61,614 nt of DNA, taken from CAZZEX01 sp964653285 (GTDB taxonomy: Bacteria; Chloroflexota; Anaerolineae; B4-G1). The position numbers and the translations under genes are program-made. The notes beneath the pieces were generated by a model, which was given only the letters and a program-made list of their open reading frames with translations, made no database searches and had not been told where the DNA came from. Below are positions 34,026 through 42,977 of the stretch, piece after piece. Where the stretch lies: contig CAZZEX010000020.1 of the NCBI GenBank assembly GCA_964653285.1, positions 1-61,614 on the forward strand, in the 5' to 3' direction. Within the stretch, counting starts at the first letter, position 1. Each line of letters opens with the position of its first letter.

Positions 34026-34754
34026 ATGGAAGAAGATAGATTATACTCCCCGGTTAAGCGCCAAGATAAACTTTCCGCCCAGGTCGCCGATCAGATTCAA
34101 AATCTGATCCTCTCCAAACGCCTCAAAGTGGGGGATAGACTTCCTTCTGAACGTGATTTGTGCGAGCAGTTTGGGGTTAGTAGAACCGTTGTTCGGGAAG
34201 CCAGCCGAGCCCTCGAAGCCAAAGGCCTGCTCATGGCACAGAGTGGCAGCGGCACCTATGTAAAGGGCATTCAATCTGAAGACATTGTCGATTCCATCGG
34301 CATGTATATCACCACCCAGGACAAGCCTATTTCACATGCCAAACTGATGGAAGTACGACGTGTACTGGAAGTACAGATCGCAGCCTTGGCGGCCGAGAGG
34401 GCAACGAAAGAATCTCTCGATGAATTGGATGACCTGATAGCCAGGATGGATGAGGCCCGGAACGATCCCCGCGCTTTTGCCAAATTTGACCTTGAATTCC
34501 ACGTCGCGTTAGCCCGTGCCACTGGTAACGAACTTTTCGTCATTCTTATAGATCCGTTTATGGATGCTCTGTATGAAGCGCGGCGCTTAGCGAGTAATCT
34601 GCCCGGCGTTCCTGAAGAAGCGCTGGAACTTCATCGGAGTATTCTGGAGAAAGTCAAAGCCGGCGATGCAGAAGAGGCAGCACAGGCAATGTCTGTGCAC
34701 CTTAGTCAATCAAATCGTGTCATCCTGCAGGCACTGAAGCAAGAGTCGGCGTAA
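34026..34754 (+). CDS. GntR-family regulator, FadR/PdhR subfamily (FCD domain)
   Basis: A 242-residue regulator. The winged helix is at about 15-80 (LPSERDLCEQFGVSRTVVREASRALEAKGLL, then SGSGTYV), and the all-helical FCD ligand domain at about 98-230 has the expected Asp/His metal-site residues (DLEFHVALARATGN). FCD domains bind small organic acids. A TGGTNNNACCA operator overlaps its own promoter. Downstream on the same strand lie a broken dehydrogenase, a broken lactonase-like gene and E1 alpha/E1 beta/E2 genes; by analogy with PdhR these are likely targets. The gene is less GC-rich than the first half of the window. Confidence 0.9.
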   Translation: MEEDRLYSPVKRQDKLSAQVADQIQNLILSKRLKVGDRLPSERDLCEQFGVSRTVVREASRALEAKGLLMAQSGSGTYVKGIQSEDIVDSIGMYITTQDKPISHAKLMEVRRVLEVQIAALAAERATKESLDELDDLIARMDEARNDPRAFAKFDLEFHVALARATGNELFVILIDPFMDALYEARRLASNLPGVPEEALELHRSILEKVKAGDAEEAAQAMSVHLSQSNRVILQALKQESA

Positions 34755-34854
34755 TCGTAATGGCATAAGCAATTCAAAATCAAGACTCTGGTGACCCCAC
34801 GTAAGGATTGGGTCAAATGGCTCATATTGATGCATTCCGCGATGGAGGGAGACC

Positions 34855-35636
34855 GTGATCGGTAACTTGAAGGATCTATTTAATCTGAGTGGCAAGGTCG
34901 CTCTGGTCACGGGGGCAGGCTCCGGGCTGGGTTAAGGGATCGCCGAGGGGTATGCCCAATTGGGCGCAGCGGTATCGGTAGTGGATGTCAACCTGGAGGC
35001 GGCCCAGGGCGTGGCTGACGGCATCAACGCAACAGGGGGAAGTCCATCGCCGTGCATTGCGATGTGGCCCAGGAAGACCAGGTGCAAGCCGCCGTGACGC
35101 AGACGCTCAAAGAGTTTGACAAGATTGATGTCCTGGTGGCCAACGCGGGGATAGGTGACCGCAGCCCGGCCGAGGAGATGACAATCGAGCAGTGGGAGCG
35201 CGTGATTGCTATCAACCTCAGTGGGGTGTGGCTGTTCGACCATGAGGTCGGCAAACATATGATCAGGCGTGGTGAGGGCGGACGCATCGTTAACATGGCT
35301 TCTATTGGGGGCATTGTCGGTGTTGAGACAGGCAATGCCAACTACTGTGCCAGCAAGGGGGGGGGCATTGCCTTGACCCGTTGCCTGGCGATCGAGTGGG
35401 CCAAGTACAACATCCTGGTAAACGCCATTGCCCCAAGCCATATCCGCACGCCACTGATCGAAAAACTGATGCAGGAAAAACCTGAGGTCAGAGCCTATTT
35501 TCTGAACAATATTGCTCTCAATAGGATTGGCGAGGTTGTGGATGTTGTCGGCCCTGCGGTCTTTTTGGCCTCTGATGCCTCAGCGTTTGTCACTGGTCGC
35601 GTCCTGCTGGTTGACGGCGGGCACACTGCTAAGTAG
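34855..35636 (+). pseudogene. Short-chain dehydrogenase/reductase, nonsense and frameshift
   Basis: From GTG 34855 (after GGAGGGAGACC) the frame encodes LKDLFNLSGKVALVTGAGSG and then a TAA at 34933-34935 in the nucleotide-binding glycine motif, where GLGQGIAEG is expected (CAA to TAA). One base is also missing near 35040 (GGGGGAAGTCC), after which the rest continues in the frame ending at 35636: catalytic Ser in NMASIGG, Tyr and Lys in YCASKGG, and the C-terminal SDASAFVTGRVLLVDGG. The last two-thirds form an open frame but without a cofactor site it would not work. Confidence 0.85.
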
Positions 35637-35683
35637 GGCAATCTATCGTGGTTCGCACTACCGGCATTTGACTGGGGGGGATA

Positions 35684-36293
35684 ATGACAGCCAGTATTCA
35701 GTTTTTTGGTGTGGCAGCTTACAAAATCATAACCGCAAGAGGCCGACACGTCGTTATAGATCCCTTCTTGAACAAGAATGTCTTCTCTCCAGTAAAGGTT
35801 GACGACTTGGGACAAGTGGATCTCCTGCTGGTGACACACAACGCCTTTGATCATTTCGGCGACGCGCCCGAGATCGCCAAGGAATATCACTGTCCAGTCA
35901 TCTGCGCCAAGGACGTGATGCATAACCTGGTAGAATACCACGGCGTAGACCCCGATCTGGTCCGCGTCACCATTTGGGGTATGCTCATAGAGGAAGTGGA
36001 GGTACGTGTACGGCCTGTCGAGAGCCATCACTGGTCATTCGCTGCCACAGCCCGAAGGTGAAAACATTTCCCTGCCGCATATGGAGTGTTACAAGACAGG
36101 AGAATTGACGCCGCAGGAGGCTTACAGGGCCAGTCAATGGCTGGGCCTAAAGCACATCATTGTCAGCCATTACGTTGACTCTGAGTGCGCGGATGTGAAG
36201 GAATTCCTCAAGATAGCCAAGGCTTCGGATCGCCACGATGGCTTGGCTCCGAGAGTGACGGTGATGAGGCCTGGAGACGTTATCGAACTCTAG
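35684..36293 (+). pseudogene. MBL-fold hydrolase (UlaG-like), frameshift and internal deletion
   Basis: ATG 35684 opens a metallo-beta-lactamase fold protein: IQFFGVAAYKIITARGRHVV, IDPFLNKN and the metal motif LLVTHNAFDHFGDA. The frame ends at 36061 after VESHHWSF. The C-terminal part (GENISLPHMECYKTGELTPQ, then EAYRASQWLGLKHIIVSHYVDSE) follows in another frame to 36293. Family members have about 60-80 more residues between these parts, including the HSGD-type metal ligand, so a segment is deleted as well. UlaG-type lactonases open sugar-acid lactones. Confidence 0.75.
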
Positions 36294-36379
36294 CTCTGAT
36301 AGGATAGCCTCGCTTGCCAGCCTGTTGGGGCAGCTTTGGCGGAGTACGTGGCTAAATTGTATCGTAGGGAGGTCTTTGC

Positions 36380-37414
36380 ATGTCTGAGCAGATTGACTCT
36401 AGAGAAATTGCTGAGCTATTTCCTGAATTGACACCTTTAGAAGCGCCGCCAGATCTTTCGACTGAACAGCAACTGGAAATGTTCAGAAAGATGGTGTTGA
36501 TCCGTGAGTTTGAAACATCGGTAGCCGAATTGTGGAAGAAGAACCTAATCTACGGCCTGGCACATTCATACGTCGGCAGCGAAGCGATCGCTGTCGGCGC
36601 GTGTGCCGCGCTGCGAGAGGGAGACTACATTACCAGCACACACCGCGGACACGGGCACACCATCGCCAAAGGCGGTGATGTGAACAAGATGATGGCCGAG
36701 TTAATGGGCAAATATACCGGCTACTGTCACGGCAAGGGTGGTTCCATGCACATCGCCGCCGTGGACAAGGGCATGCTTGGGGCAACTGGCATTGTTGGCA
36801 GCGGCATGCCCATAGCCGTTGGATCGGCGCTCAGCGCCAGCGTGTTGCGCAAAGATTGCGTGACAGTATGTTTTCACGGCGACGGCGCGACGAACCAGGG
36901 GGTGTGGCATGAGACAATCAATATGGCCGCCGCCTGGAACCTGCCGGTCGTCTTTCTGTGCGAGAACAACCAGTGGGCGGTCAGTTGTCCCTACGAGAAG
37001 GCGGCAAAGAACACAGATATTGCCCTGCGGGCGATTGGCTATGGAATACCAGGCGTCACCGTGGATGGCTTCAACCCCTTCGTGGTTTATGATGTTGTCA
37101 AAGAAGCGGTCGAACGCGCGAAGGGAGGAGATGGGCCAACTCTAGTTGTGGCCAAGAACTACCGGTATGTTGGGCACTTCGTGGCAGATGATCAGCACTA
37201 CCGTGATCTGCAAGCGCTCGAACCATGGATGAAACTAGATCCGATTCTAAGAATGACCCGCTACCTGGTAGAATCTGGTGTGGCAAGTGAGGAAGAGGTA
37301 GAGGCCATCAAGGCCGGTGCGCGAAAGGCCATTGATGATGCGATCGAGTTCGGCAAGAGGTCAGCAGAGCCAGCTCCCGATCAGTTGTTTGAAGACCTCT
37401 ATGCGCCAGGCTAA
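36380..37414 (+). CDS. 2-oxoacid/acetoin dehydrogenase E1 component, alpha subunit
   Basis: A 344-residue thiamine-diphosphate E1 alpha subunit. The TPP/Mg motif is GDGATNQG (167-174) with the closing Asn near 196, and the phosphorylation-loop region HRGHGHTIAKGGD and GKGGSMH are typical. The fold and length fit the branched-chain/acetoin/pyruvate class with separate alpha and beta chains. ATG follows GTAGGGAGGTC. E1 beta follows after 21 bases and E2 after another 35. A PdhR-like regulator lies upstream. Substrate may be pyruvate, acetoin or another 2-oxoacid. Confidence 0.9.
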   Translation: MSEQIDSREIAELFPELTPLEAPPDLSTEQQLEMFRKMVLIREFETSVAELWKKNLIYGLAHSYVGSEAIAVGACAALREGDYITSTHRGHGHTIAKGGDVNKMMAELMGKYTGYCHGKGGSMHIAAVDKGMLGATGIVGSGMPIAVGSALSASVLRKDCVTVCFHGDGATNQGVWHETINMAAAWNLPVVFLCENNQWAVSCPYEKAAKNTDIALRAIGYGIPGVTVDGFNPFVVYDVVKEAVERAKGGDGPTLVVAKNYRYVGHFVADDQHYRDLQALEPWMKLDPILRMTRYLVESGVASEEEVEAIKAGARKAIDDAIEFGKRSAEPAPDQLFEDLYAPG

Positions 37415-37435
37415 ATTAATTATGAGGACGGAGAA

Positions 37436-38416
37436 ATGGGTCGAGTGATAACAGTCAAACAAGCATTGAATGAAGCGATGCACGAAGAGATGCGGCGTGA
37501 TGAAACCGTCATCGTTATGGGCTGTGACGTTGGAATCCGCGGCAATGCTTTTGGGGTGACAAGGGGCCTCTACGAGGAATTTGGCGCAGAGCGAGTCCGG
37601 GACACTCCCATTTCCGAGGCAGCGATCGTGGGAGTGTCCCTCGGCGCAGCCATCAGAGGACTGCGCCCCGTAGCAGAAATCCTCTATTCCGACTGGATTA
37701 CCATCGGTATGGACCAGATCGTCAACCAGGCGGCGAAGATTCGCTATATGTTTGGTGGGGCGATTGAGGTGCCCCTGGTCATCCGGGCCCCAGTCGGTGC
37801 TGGTGGCGGTCAGGCGGCGCAACACTCGCAATCCTTTGAAGCCTGGTTTAGCCACGTGCCTGGCTTGCAAGTGGTAATGCCCATTACTCCCTACGACACC
37901 AAGGGGCTGCTGAAGACGGCCATCCGCGGCAATAACCCAGTGCTCTTCTTCGAGCACAAGCGGGGTTACGAGATTCAAGGCGAAGTGCCTGATGGAGACT
38001 ACACGATCCCCTTTGGCCAAGCGGACGTCAAGCGCGAGGGCAAGGATGTGACCGTTGTCGCGATCTCAATCATGGTACATAAAGCACTCGCGGTGGCTGA
38101 GGAATTGAGCCAGGAGGGCATTGAATGTGAGGTCATCGACCCGCGCACGATCTACCCGATGGATTATGACACGATACTAGCCTCACTGAAAAAGACAAAC
38201 CGGTTGGTCGTGACGCATGAGTCGAATCGCCGCAATGGCATCGGCGGGGAGATCGTCTCACAAGTGATTGAGCGTGGATTTGATCTGTTTGACGCGCCGC
38301 CGGCAATCGTGGCTGGGCTGGACGTACCGATGCCTTATAGCCGTCCGCTCGAAGAGATGGTCATCCCTAGTGAACAGAAGGTCAAGGATGCGCTCTATCG
38401 TGTGTTGGATTACTAG
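37436..38416 (+). CDS. 2-oxoacid/acetoin dehydrogenase E1 component, beta subunit
   Basis: A 326-residue E1 beta subunit: KQALNEAMHEEMRRDETVIV at the start, then GCDVGIRGNAFGVTRGL, the TPP-binding glutamate in DTPISEAAIVGVSLGAA, and the C-terminal transketolase domain with YPMDYDTILASLKKTNRLVV. It forms the alpha2beta2 decarboxylase with the preceding gene. ATG follows GAGGACGGAGAA. No defect seen. Confidence 0.92.
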   Translation: MGRVITVKQALNEAMHEEMRRDETVIVMGCDVGIRGNAFGVTRGLYEEFGAERVRDTPISEAAIVGVSLGAAIRGLRPVAEILYSDWITIGMDQIVNQAAKIRYMFGGAIEVPLVIRAPVGAGGGQAAQHSQSFEAWFSHVPGLQVVMPITPYDTKGLLKTAIRGNNPVLFFEHKRGYEIQGEVPDGDYTIPFGQADVKREGKDVTVVAISIMVHKALAVAEELSQEGIECEVIDPRTIYPMDYDTILASLKKTNRLVVTHESNRRNGIGGEIVSQVIERGFDLFDAPPAIVAGLDVPMPYSRPLEEMVIPSEQKVKDALYRVLDY

Positions 38417-38451
38417 AGAGGACCGATAACCCTCAACGTTGTGGAGGAACT

Positions 38452-39708
38452 ATGGCCGTGTTTGTCAGCATGCCCAAGTTGGGCATGAACATGATCAAGG
38501 GCACGATTGTCAAGTGGCTGGTGCAAGAAGGCAGTGCGGTCGAAGCTGGGCAGCTCTTGCTAGAGGTGGAGACCGATAAAGTCGTTCAAGAGATCGAGTC
38601 ACCTGCTACCGGTATCCTGGCGAAGATTGTGAAGAGTGAAAACGAAGAAGTCCCTTGTACGACTGTTATCGCAGTCATCACTGAACTGGACGAGCCTCTG
38701 CCGGATGAGATCCCTGCAGTCCTGCCAGATAGCGTGCGTCCTAGGAGCGAGGTCGAGGTCGTGGTGTCACAGGAGGAGACTAGACCTGAGGGTGAAGCTC
38801 CCAAGGAGCGGAAGCGAGTCAATATCTCCCCTGTAGCGAGGAAGCTGGCGCGAGAGCTGGGCATTGACATAAGCAAGATCGTCCCAGCGGGGAAACGAAT
38901 CACAAAAGCAGATGTCGAAGCGGCATATCAAGCCCAGCAGGTGGCAGCCAAAGCGGCACAAGGCATACCTGTTGAACCCGTTCCGACAGCGCCAGCCAGG
39001 ACGCCGGTTATGGGTGAGCCAGCTTCTGAAGGTCAGCCAAAGGTGAAGCCTTTGACAGGCGTGCGCCGGACTATTGCTGAGCGTATGAATCTCAGCGCAC
39101 GGACCGTCGCTCGCGTCGGGTTGACGCTCGAGGCGGATGCTACGGAGCTGATGGCCTGGCGGGAACGACTAAAGGGCAGTGGCAACCAGGTTGGTTACAA
39201 CGAGTTGTTGGCGAAGATTGTTGCCCACGCTTTGCAAGAATTCCAGTATATGAATTGCCAATTGGTTGACGACAAAATCCAGGAAATGACGGATATCAAC
39301 GTAGGCATCGCGACAGATACCGACCGAGGCTTGCTGGTGCCGGTCATTCGGAATGCCAACAACAAGGGGGTTCTGGCGATTCACCGCGAGTTTACGGAAC
39401 TGGTCGAGAGGGCACGCGCTGTAAAAAGCAGATTGGATGATCTCTCTGGCGGCACGTTCACCATCACCAACCTAGGCATGTATGAAGTGGAGGAGTTCTT
39501 GCCTATTATCAATGTTCCAGAGTGCGCCATTTTGGGCGTCGGAGCGATTGTCAAGAGGCCGGTAGTAATTGATGATAAGATCGAAATTCGCCCACGCATG
39601 GCCGTCACGCTCTCTTTCGACCACTGCCTGGTTGATGGGGCGCCTGCGGCGCGGTTCTTGCAGCGGGTCAAGCACCTGATCGAAAGTCCTCTCAGACTTC
39701 TAAGTTGA
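38452..39708 (+). CDS. Dihydrolipoamide acyltransferase (E2) of the 2-oxoacid dehydrogenase complex
   Basis: A 418-residue E2. The lipoyl domain (1-78) has the lipoylated lysine K43 in VETDKVVQEI; the E3-binding domain is near 122-160 (SPVARKLARELGID); a proline/alanine-rich linker follows; the catalytic domain covers about 190-418. The active-site motif normally reads DHRVVDG; here it is DHCLVDG, so the His is kept but Arg is replaced by Cys. No E3 gene is in the window, so the complex must use one encoded elsewhere. Two other E2 gene fragments occur at 29.7 and 42.0 kb. Confidence 0.9.
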   Translation: MAVFVSMPKLGMNMIKGTIVKWLVQEGSAVEAGQLLLEVETDKVVQEIESPATGILAKIVKSENEEVPCTTVIAVITELDEPLPDEIPAVLPDSVRPRSEVEVVVSQEETRPEGEAPKERKRVNISPVARKLARELGIDISKIVPAGKRITKADVEAAYQAQQVAAKAAQGIPVEPVPTAPARTPVMGEPASEGQPKVKPLTGVRRTIAERMNLSARTVARVGLTLEADATELMAWRERLKGSGNQVGYNELLAKIVAHALQEFQYMNCQLVDDKIQEMTDINVGIATDTDRGLLVPVIRNANNKGVLAIHREFTELVERARAVKSRLDDLSGGTFTITNLGMYEVEEFLPIINVPECAILGVGAIVKRPVVIDDKIEIRPRMAVTLSFDHCLVDGAPAARFLQRVKHLIESPLRLLS

Positions 39709-39774
39709 CTCGTTGGTGGGTGTCCATATTCGGGTCCACAAGAGTCTGGCTAAAACCAGGATAAGGAGATAGCC

Positions 39775-40965
39775 ATGAAAGTTCCACAGAACAAAATTGA
39801 CGAGATTCAGAAAGCAATGATCGAGCAGGGGTTTGATGTCCTGTTCAGCCGTCTTTCGATTAACGTGGTGTTCTTCACCGGCCATTGGTCGGGAAACCAC
39901 GCCGTCGCTGCAATCATTCCGGCGAGTGGGAAGCCCACAGTGTTGGTGGCCGAAACCGAGTACGAGGATGCAGTCGCTGATCTCGATCGCTCAACGCTGG
40001 ATATTGAGACCTATGAGTTTGAAAGCGCAACAGTGTTGCGAGGGATTGCGGACAGCATGGCCGCCGTCGCGTTACCCACCATCTTCAGGCGGATGGGCGT
40101 TTCCGATGGTATCATCGGCATTGAACAAAGTTTTGAGGACGGCGCATTGGCCCGCCTGATGGGCGATTTCAAGTATCCTTCTGAACCAACCTGGAATGTG
40201 TTGCGGCAAACATTCCCAAAGGCGACGCTCAAGGATGCTACCGGGCTGATCAGCAAGTTGCGGTGGGTGAAAACACCAGAAGAGGTCGAGGCCGTCAAAA
40301 AAGCGATCAAGATCGCTTCCATGGGCTTCGTTGCTGCTCAAAAAGCGACGAAGCCGGGTGTCACAGAGGCAGAGATTATGGCTGCCCTTGGGGCGGAGAT
40401 TCTCACCCAGGGAACTGGAAGAAATGGGGCCAAGTTTTCTCGCGGTTTCCTGTCTATCTATTCCGGTCCGCGCAGCGCGATCCAGAATACCCACTGGGCT
40501 TGCTCATCCGGTCGGGTCATTCAGGAGAACGAAATCGTCATTATGGAACTGGGGTCGGTCACAGACGGCTATTGGTGCGACCTCACACGCCATGCCTGCG
40601 CCGGCGCACCATCCAAGAAAGCGTTAGAGATCTATGAGATTGCGCTGGAGGCACAGCGCCGGGGTATCGCCGTCGCCAAACCCGGTGTGCCTGTCGGCGA
40701 AATTGACAAGGCTTGCCATGCGTGCATCGCAGAGGCAGGGTATGGTGATTACTTCCCCCATGCCTCCGGTCACGGGGTCGGCTTCAACTATCACGAAGGT
40801 CCTCCAGTTCACCAGGCGTTTCAGGAGCCGTTAGAAGAAGGTATGCTGCTGTGTGTGGAACCGGGTATCTACCTGCCTGGTGAGTTCGGCATACGCCCCG
40901 AAGACATCATCCTCATCATGGAGGATGGCGCGGAGGTCATATCGGACTATCCACACGCACTTTAG
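39775..40965 (+). CDS. M24-family metallopeptidase (Xaa-Pro dipeptidase/creatinase type)
   Basis: A 396-residue pita-bread-fold enzyme. The N-terminal creatinase-like domain spans about 1-145; the catalytic domain follows, with metal ligands in MELGSVTDGYWCDLTR (two Asp), SGHGVGF (His), CVEPGIY (Glu) and the last Glu in IRPEDIILI. Members split X-Pro peptides or amidino compounds such as creatine. Its position between E2 and a hydroxyacid dehydrogenase in a catabolic cluster does not settle the substrate. ATG follows AAGGAGATAGCC. Confidence 0.88.
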   Translation: MKVPQNKIDEIQKAMIEQGFDVLFSRLSINVVFFTGHWSGNHAVAAIIPASGKPTVLVAETEYEDAVADLDRSTLDIETYEFESATVLRGIADSMAAVALPTIFRRMGVSDGIIGIEQSFEDGALARLMGDFKYPSEPTWNVLRQTFPKATLKDATGLISKLRWVKTPEEVEAVKKAIKIASMGFVAAQKATKPGVTEAEIMAALGAEILTQGTGRNGAKFSRGFLSIYSGPRSAIQNTHWACSSGRVIQENEIVIMELGSVTDGYWCDLTRHACAGAPSKKALEIYEIALEAQRRGIAVAKPGVPVGEIDKACHACIAEAGYGDYFPHASGHGVGFNYHEGPPVHQAFQEPLEEGMLLCVEPGIYLPGEFGIRPEDIILIMEDGAEVISDYPHAL

Positions 40966-41055
40966 TCAACCAGGCAAGTTGTCCTACAATCATCCACCAT
41001 CGTGGGGCACTGTGACTTGTGGAACAGGTATTGCGCTTGTGAAAGGAGAGTTCTG

Positions 41056-41955
41056 ATGAAACCGAAAATTGGCTTTATTGGCCTGGGTATTATGGGCAAG
41101 CACATGTCTGCGCATTTGTTGAATGCCGGATATGAGCTGATTGCCTACGACATTGTCAGTGAAGCACTGGACAGAGTCGTCGCCCTGGGAGCCGAAAGAG
41201 GCGCATCCTGCAAGGATGTTGCGGCACGCAGTGACGTGATCATATCTATGGTGCCAGATTCCCCCGATGTCGAGAATGTTGCCCTCGGTGAAGACGGCAT
41301 CATTGAAGCGGCCAGAGCCGGTCACATCTATGTTGATATGAGCACCATCGCCCCTCGGACGGCGATAAGAGTAGCCAAGGAGTTGGGCAAGAAGGGCGTT
41401 CGCTGCCTCGACGCGCCAGTCAGCGGCGGAGAGATTGGGGCAAAGAATGCCACGCTATCCATCATGGTTGGCGGGCCTGAGGATTTGTTCAACGAGGTTC
41501 TGCCGGTTCTCGAAGTGATGGGGAAGACAATTACCCTGTGCGGTGCGAATGGCGCTGGCCAGACTGTGAAAGCATGCAACCAAATTCAAGTCGCGCTCAA
41601 CTTTGTTGGCATGGCCGAAGCACTGGTGCTCGGGGCGAAAGCAGGCGTAGACCCGGCGATCATCATCAAGGTCCTGAGTGGAGGATACGCGCAAACGCGA
41701 GTGATGGACGTGCGCGGCCCCAAGGTTATTAAGGGCGAGTTCGAGCCAGGCTTCAAGAGTAAGTTCCACTACAAAGATCTGAATATCATCATGGACACTG
41801 CGAAAGAACTACACGTTCCGCTTCCGGCTACAGCCATCGCCCATGAACTATTCAGCGCCCTCCTGGCTGCTGGACGAGGTGATTTGGACCATTCGGCGGT
41901 GGTCACCATCTTGGAGGACCTGACGGGGGTCAAAGCGCGTACAACTGAGGGGTAG
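41056..41955 (+). CDS. Beta-hydroxyacid dehydrogenase (tartronate semialdehyde reductase / 3-hydroxyisobutyrate dehydrogenase type)
   Basis: A 299-residue NAD(P)-dependent enzyme. The nucleotide site GFIGLGIMGKHM is at 6-17, the substrate motif DAPVSGGEIGA at 119-129, and the catalytic lysine is K172 in GQTVKACNQ. The C-terminal helical domain is complete (KDLNIIMDTAKELHVPLPAT). Such enzymes reduce tartronate semialdehyde to glycerate or oxidise 3-hydroxyisobutyrate. ATG 41056 has AAGGAGAG upstream; an earlier in-frame ATG at 41002 has none. It follows the M24 gene and probably ends the GntR-linked cluster. Confidence 0.9.
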   Translation: MKPKIGFIGLGIMGKHMSAHLLNAGYELIAYDIVSEALDRVVALGAERGASCKDVAARSDVIISMVPDSPDVENVALGEDGIIEAARAGHIYVDMSTIAPRTAIRVAKELGKKGVRCLDAPVSGGEIGAKNATLSIMVGGPEDLFNEVLPVLEVMGKTITLCGANGAGQTVKACNQIQVALNFVGMAEALVLGAKAGVDPAIIIKVLSGGYAQTRVMDVRGPKVIKGEFEPGFKSKFHYKDLNIIMDTAKELHVPLPATAIAHELFSALLAAGRGDLDHSAVVTILEDLTGVKARTTEG

Positions 41956-42087
41956 ATGATGGTTAAGGGGATGGACAATGAGACCCTGATCATTAATCTG
42001 CCTGAAACAGCCATCCTGGGGGTTGGCCGGATAAAAGAGAAGGTGGTACCGATCGAAGGAGAGGCGGTTATCCGGCCGACGGTGTGA
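41956..42087 (+). pseudogene. C-terminal fragment of a 2-oxoacid dehydrogenase E2 gene
   Basis: An open frame of 43 codons from ATG 41956, directly after the previous stop. After about 12 unrelated residues it reads INLPETAILGVGRIKEKVV and then PIEGEAVIRPTV, which matches the E2 catalytic domain (INVPECAILGVGAIVKRPVV in the intact gene). The DHXXXDG active site is missing, so it is not functional. It is a second, independent E2 remnant in the window. Confidence 0.7.
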
Positions 42088-42100
42088 GCGTCCTTGTGTA

Positions 42101-42128
42101 TTGACAGGGTATGAACTTATTATATACT
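42101..42128 (+). promoter_or_regulatory. Sigma-70 promoter before the 42.1-kb gene
   Basis: TTGACA at 42101-42106 and TATACT at 42123-42128 with a 16-base spacer. The predicted transcript starts within a few bases of ATG 42141, giving a near-leaderless message. Confidence 0.7.
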
Positions 42129-42140
42129 AGGTTCCAGAGT

Positions 42141-42539
42141 ATGCGAACCCTGGGGGTAGACGTGGCTAACCAAACCCACACAACCAATGTTGAGTTGAGG
42201 GACGTATTTCCTCCCGGCCAGACAGCGCAGTTGGACATTCATGTCCATGTAACGGCAACGCTCAACGTCACGCCTTTTATTGCTCGACAAAAGGTGGGCG
42301 GATTGGTGCTCTCTAAGGTGGGCACCGGCGTTGGTGCCGACGAACCCTCGTTTATCGTAACCGGTGAGCGCGTCGTGTGGCGCGTCCCTTTGTTCCTGGC
42401 TCTGCCTGGCCTGGGCCGTCTGGGTGAGGTCGGCGAGATTGACGTGGATGCCCAAACGGGAGAGATACTGGCCGACCAGTCTACGCTGGAGCGGATCATC
42501 GAGAATGCCAGACGGATTGCTCCCGATTCCGCATCATAA
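42141..42539 (+). CDS. Protein of unknown function, partner of a C39-like peptidase
   Basis: About 132 residues, mostly predicted beta strand. The end VGEIDVDAQTGEILADQSTL followed by ERIIENARRIA resembles the PepSY-like 'deposited by type' segments of small bacterial proteins, but I do not recognise a named family. No signal peptide or membrane segment. ATG 42141 is chosen because it follows the promoter directly; ATG 42111 lies inside the promoter. A C39-like peptidase frame overlaps its 3' end. Confidence 0.6.
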   Translation: MRTLGVDVANQTHTTNVELRDVFPPGQTAQLDIHVHVTATLNVTPFIARQKVGGLVLSKVGTGVGADEPSFIVTGERVVWRVPLFLALPGLGRLGEVGEIDVDAQTGEILADQSTLERIIENARRIAPDSAS

Positions 42540-42965
42540 GCAGAGCCGCCCCAGTGCCTGTCTACCCGCCTGTGCCCAGATGATATTGGGAAGCTTGGGC
42601 GATGACATAGCCGAGGCTCATCTGGCTCACGTGATGGGATCGTATTGGTTCGGAACTCCGGCCAGTCACGTGTTGCATTTGTCTTCCCTTGGATACCAGG
42701 TGACATACGAGCGAGCCTCGTTTGAACAATTGCGTGTCTATCTCGCACGGCAGGTGCCGTGCGTTGTGTTCTTGCGCACTGGCGGTTTGCCGTACTGGGA
42801 TGAAGATGTTCCACACGCGGTTGTTGTAGTCGGGATTGAGGAGGCCATGGTCCATCTCCACGATCCAGCCCTGGACACTGGCCCAACGGCAGTGGATGCG
42901 AAGCCTTTCTCATCGCCTGGGCTGAATTGGACAATTACTGCGCGACGATTGAGCCGAGCCCCTGA
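42517..42965 (+). pseudogene. Peptidase C39-like protein, probable frameshift near the end
   Basis: From a possible TTG start at 42517, which overlaps the previous gene by 23 bases, the frame reads LLPIPHHKQSRPSACLPACA, the C39-like start with a catalytic-type cysteine, and later the His segment DVPHAVVVVGIEE and the Asp segment HDPALDTGP. The natural end, EAFLIAWAELDNYCATIEPS, is found in the next frame to a TGA at 42963-42965, implying loss of one base near 42898 (GCGAAGCC for GCGGAAGCC). Without correction the frame runs on into the adjacent repeat copy. The catalytic core itself is intact, so weak function cannot be excluded. Confidence 0.65.
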
Positions 42966-42977
42966 CCAGCCAACGAA

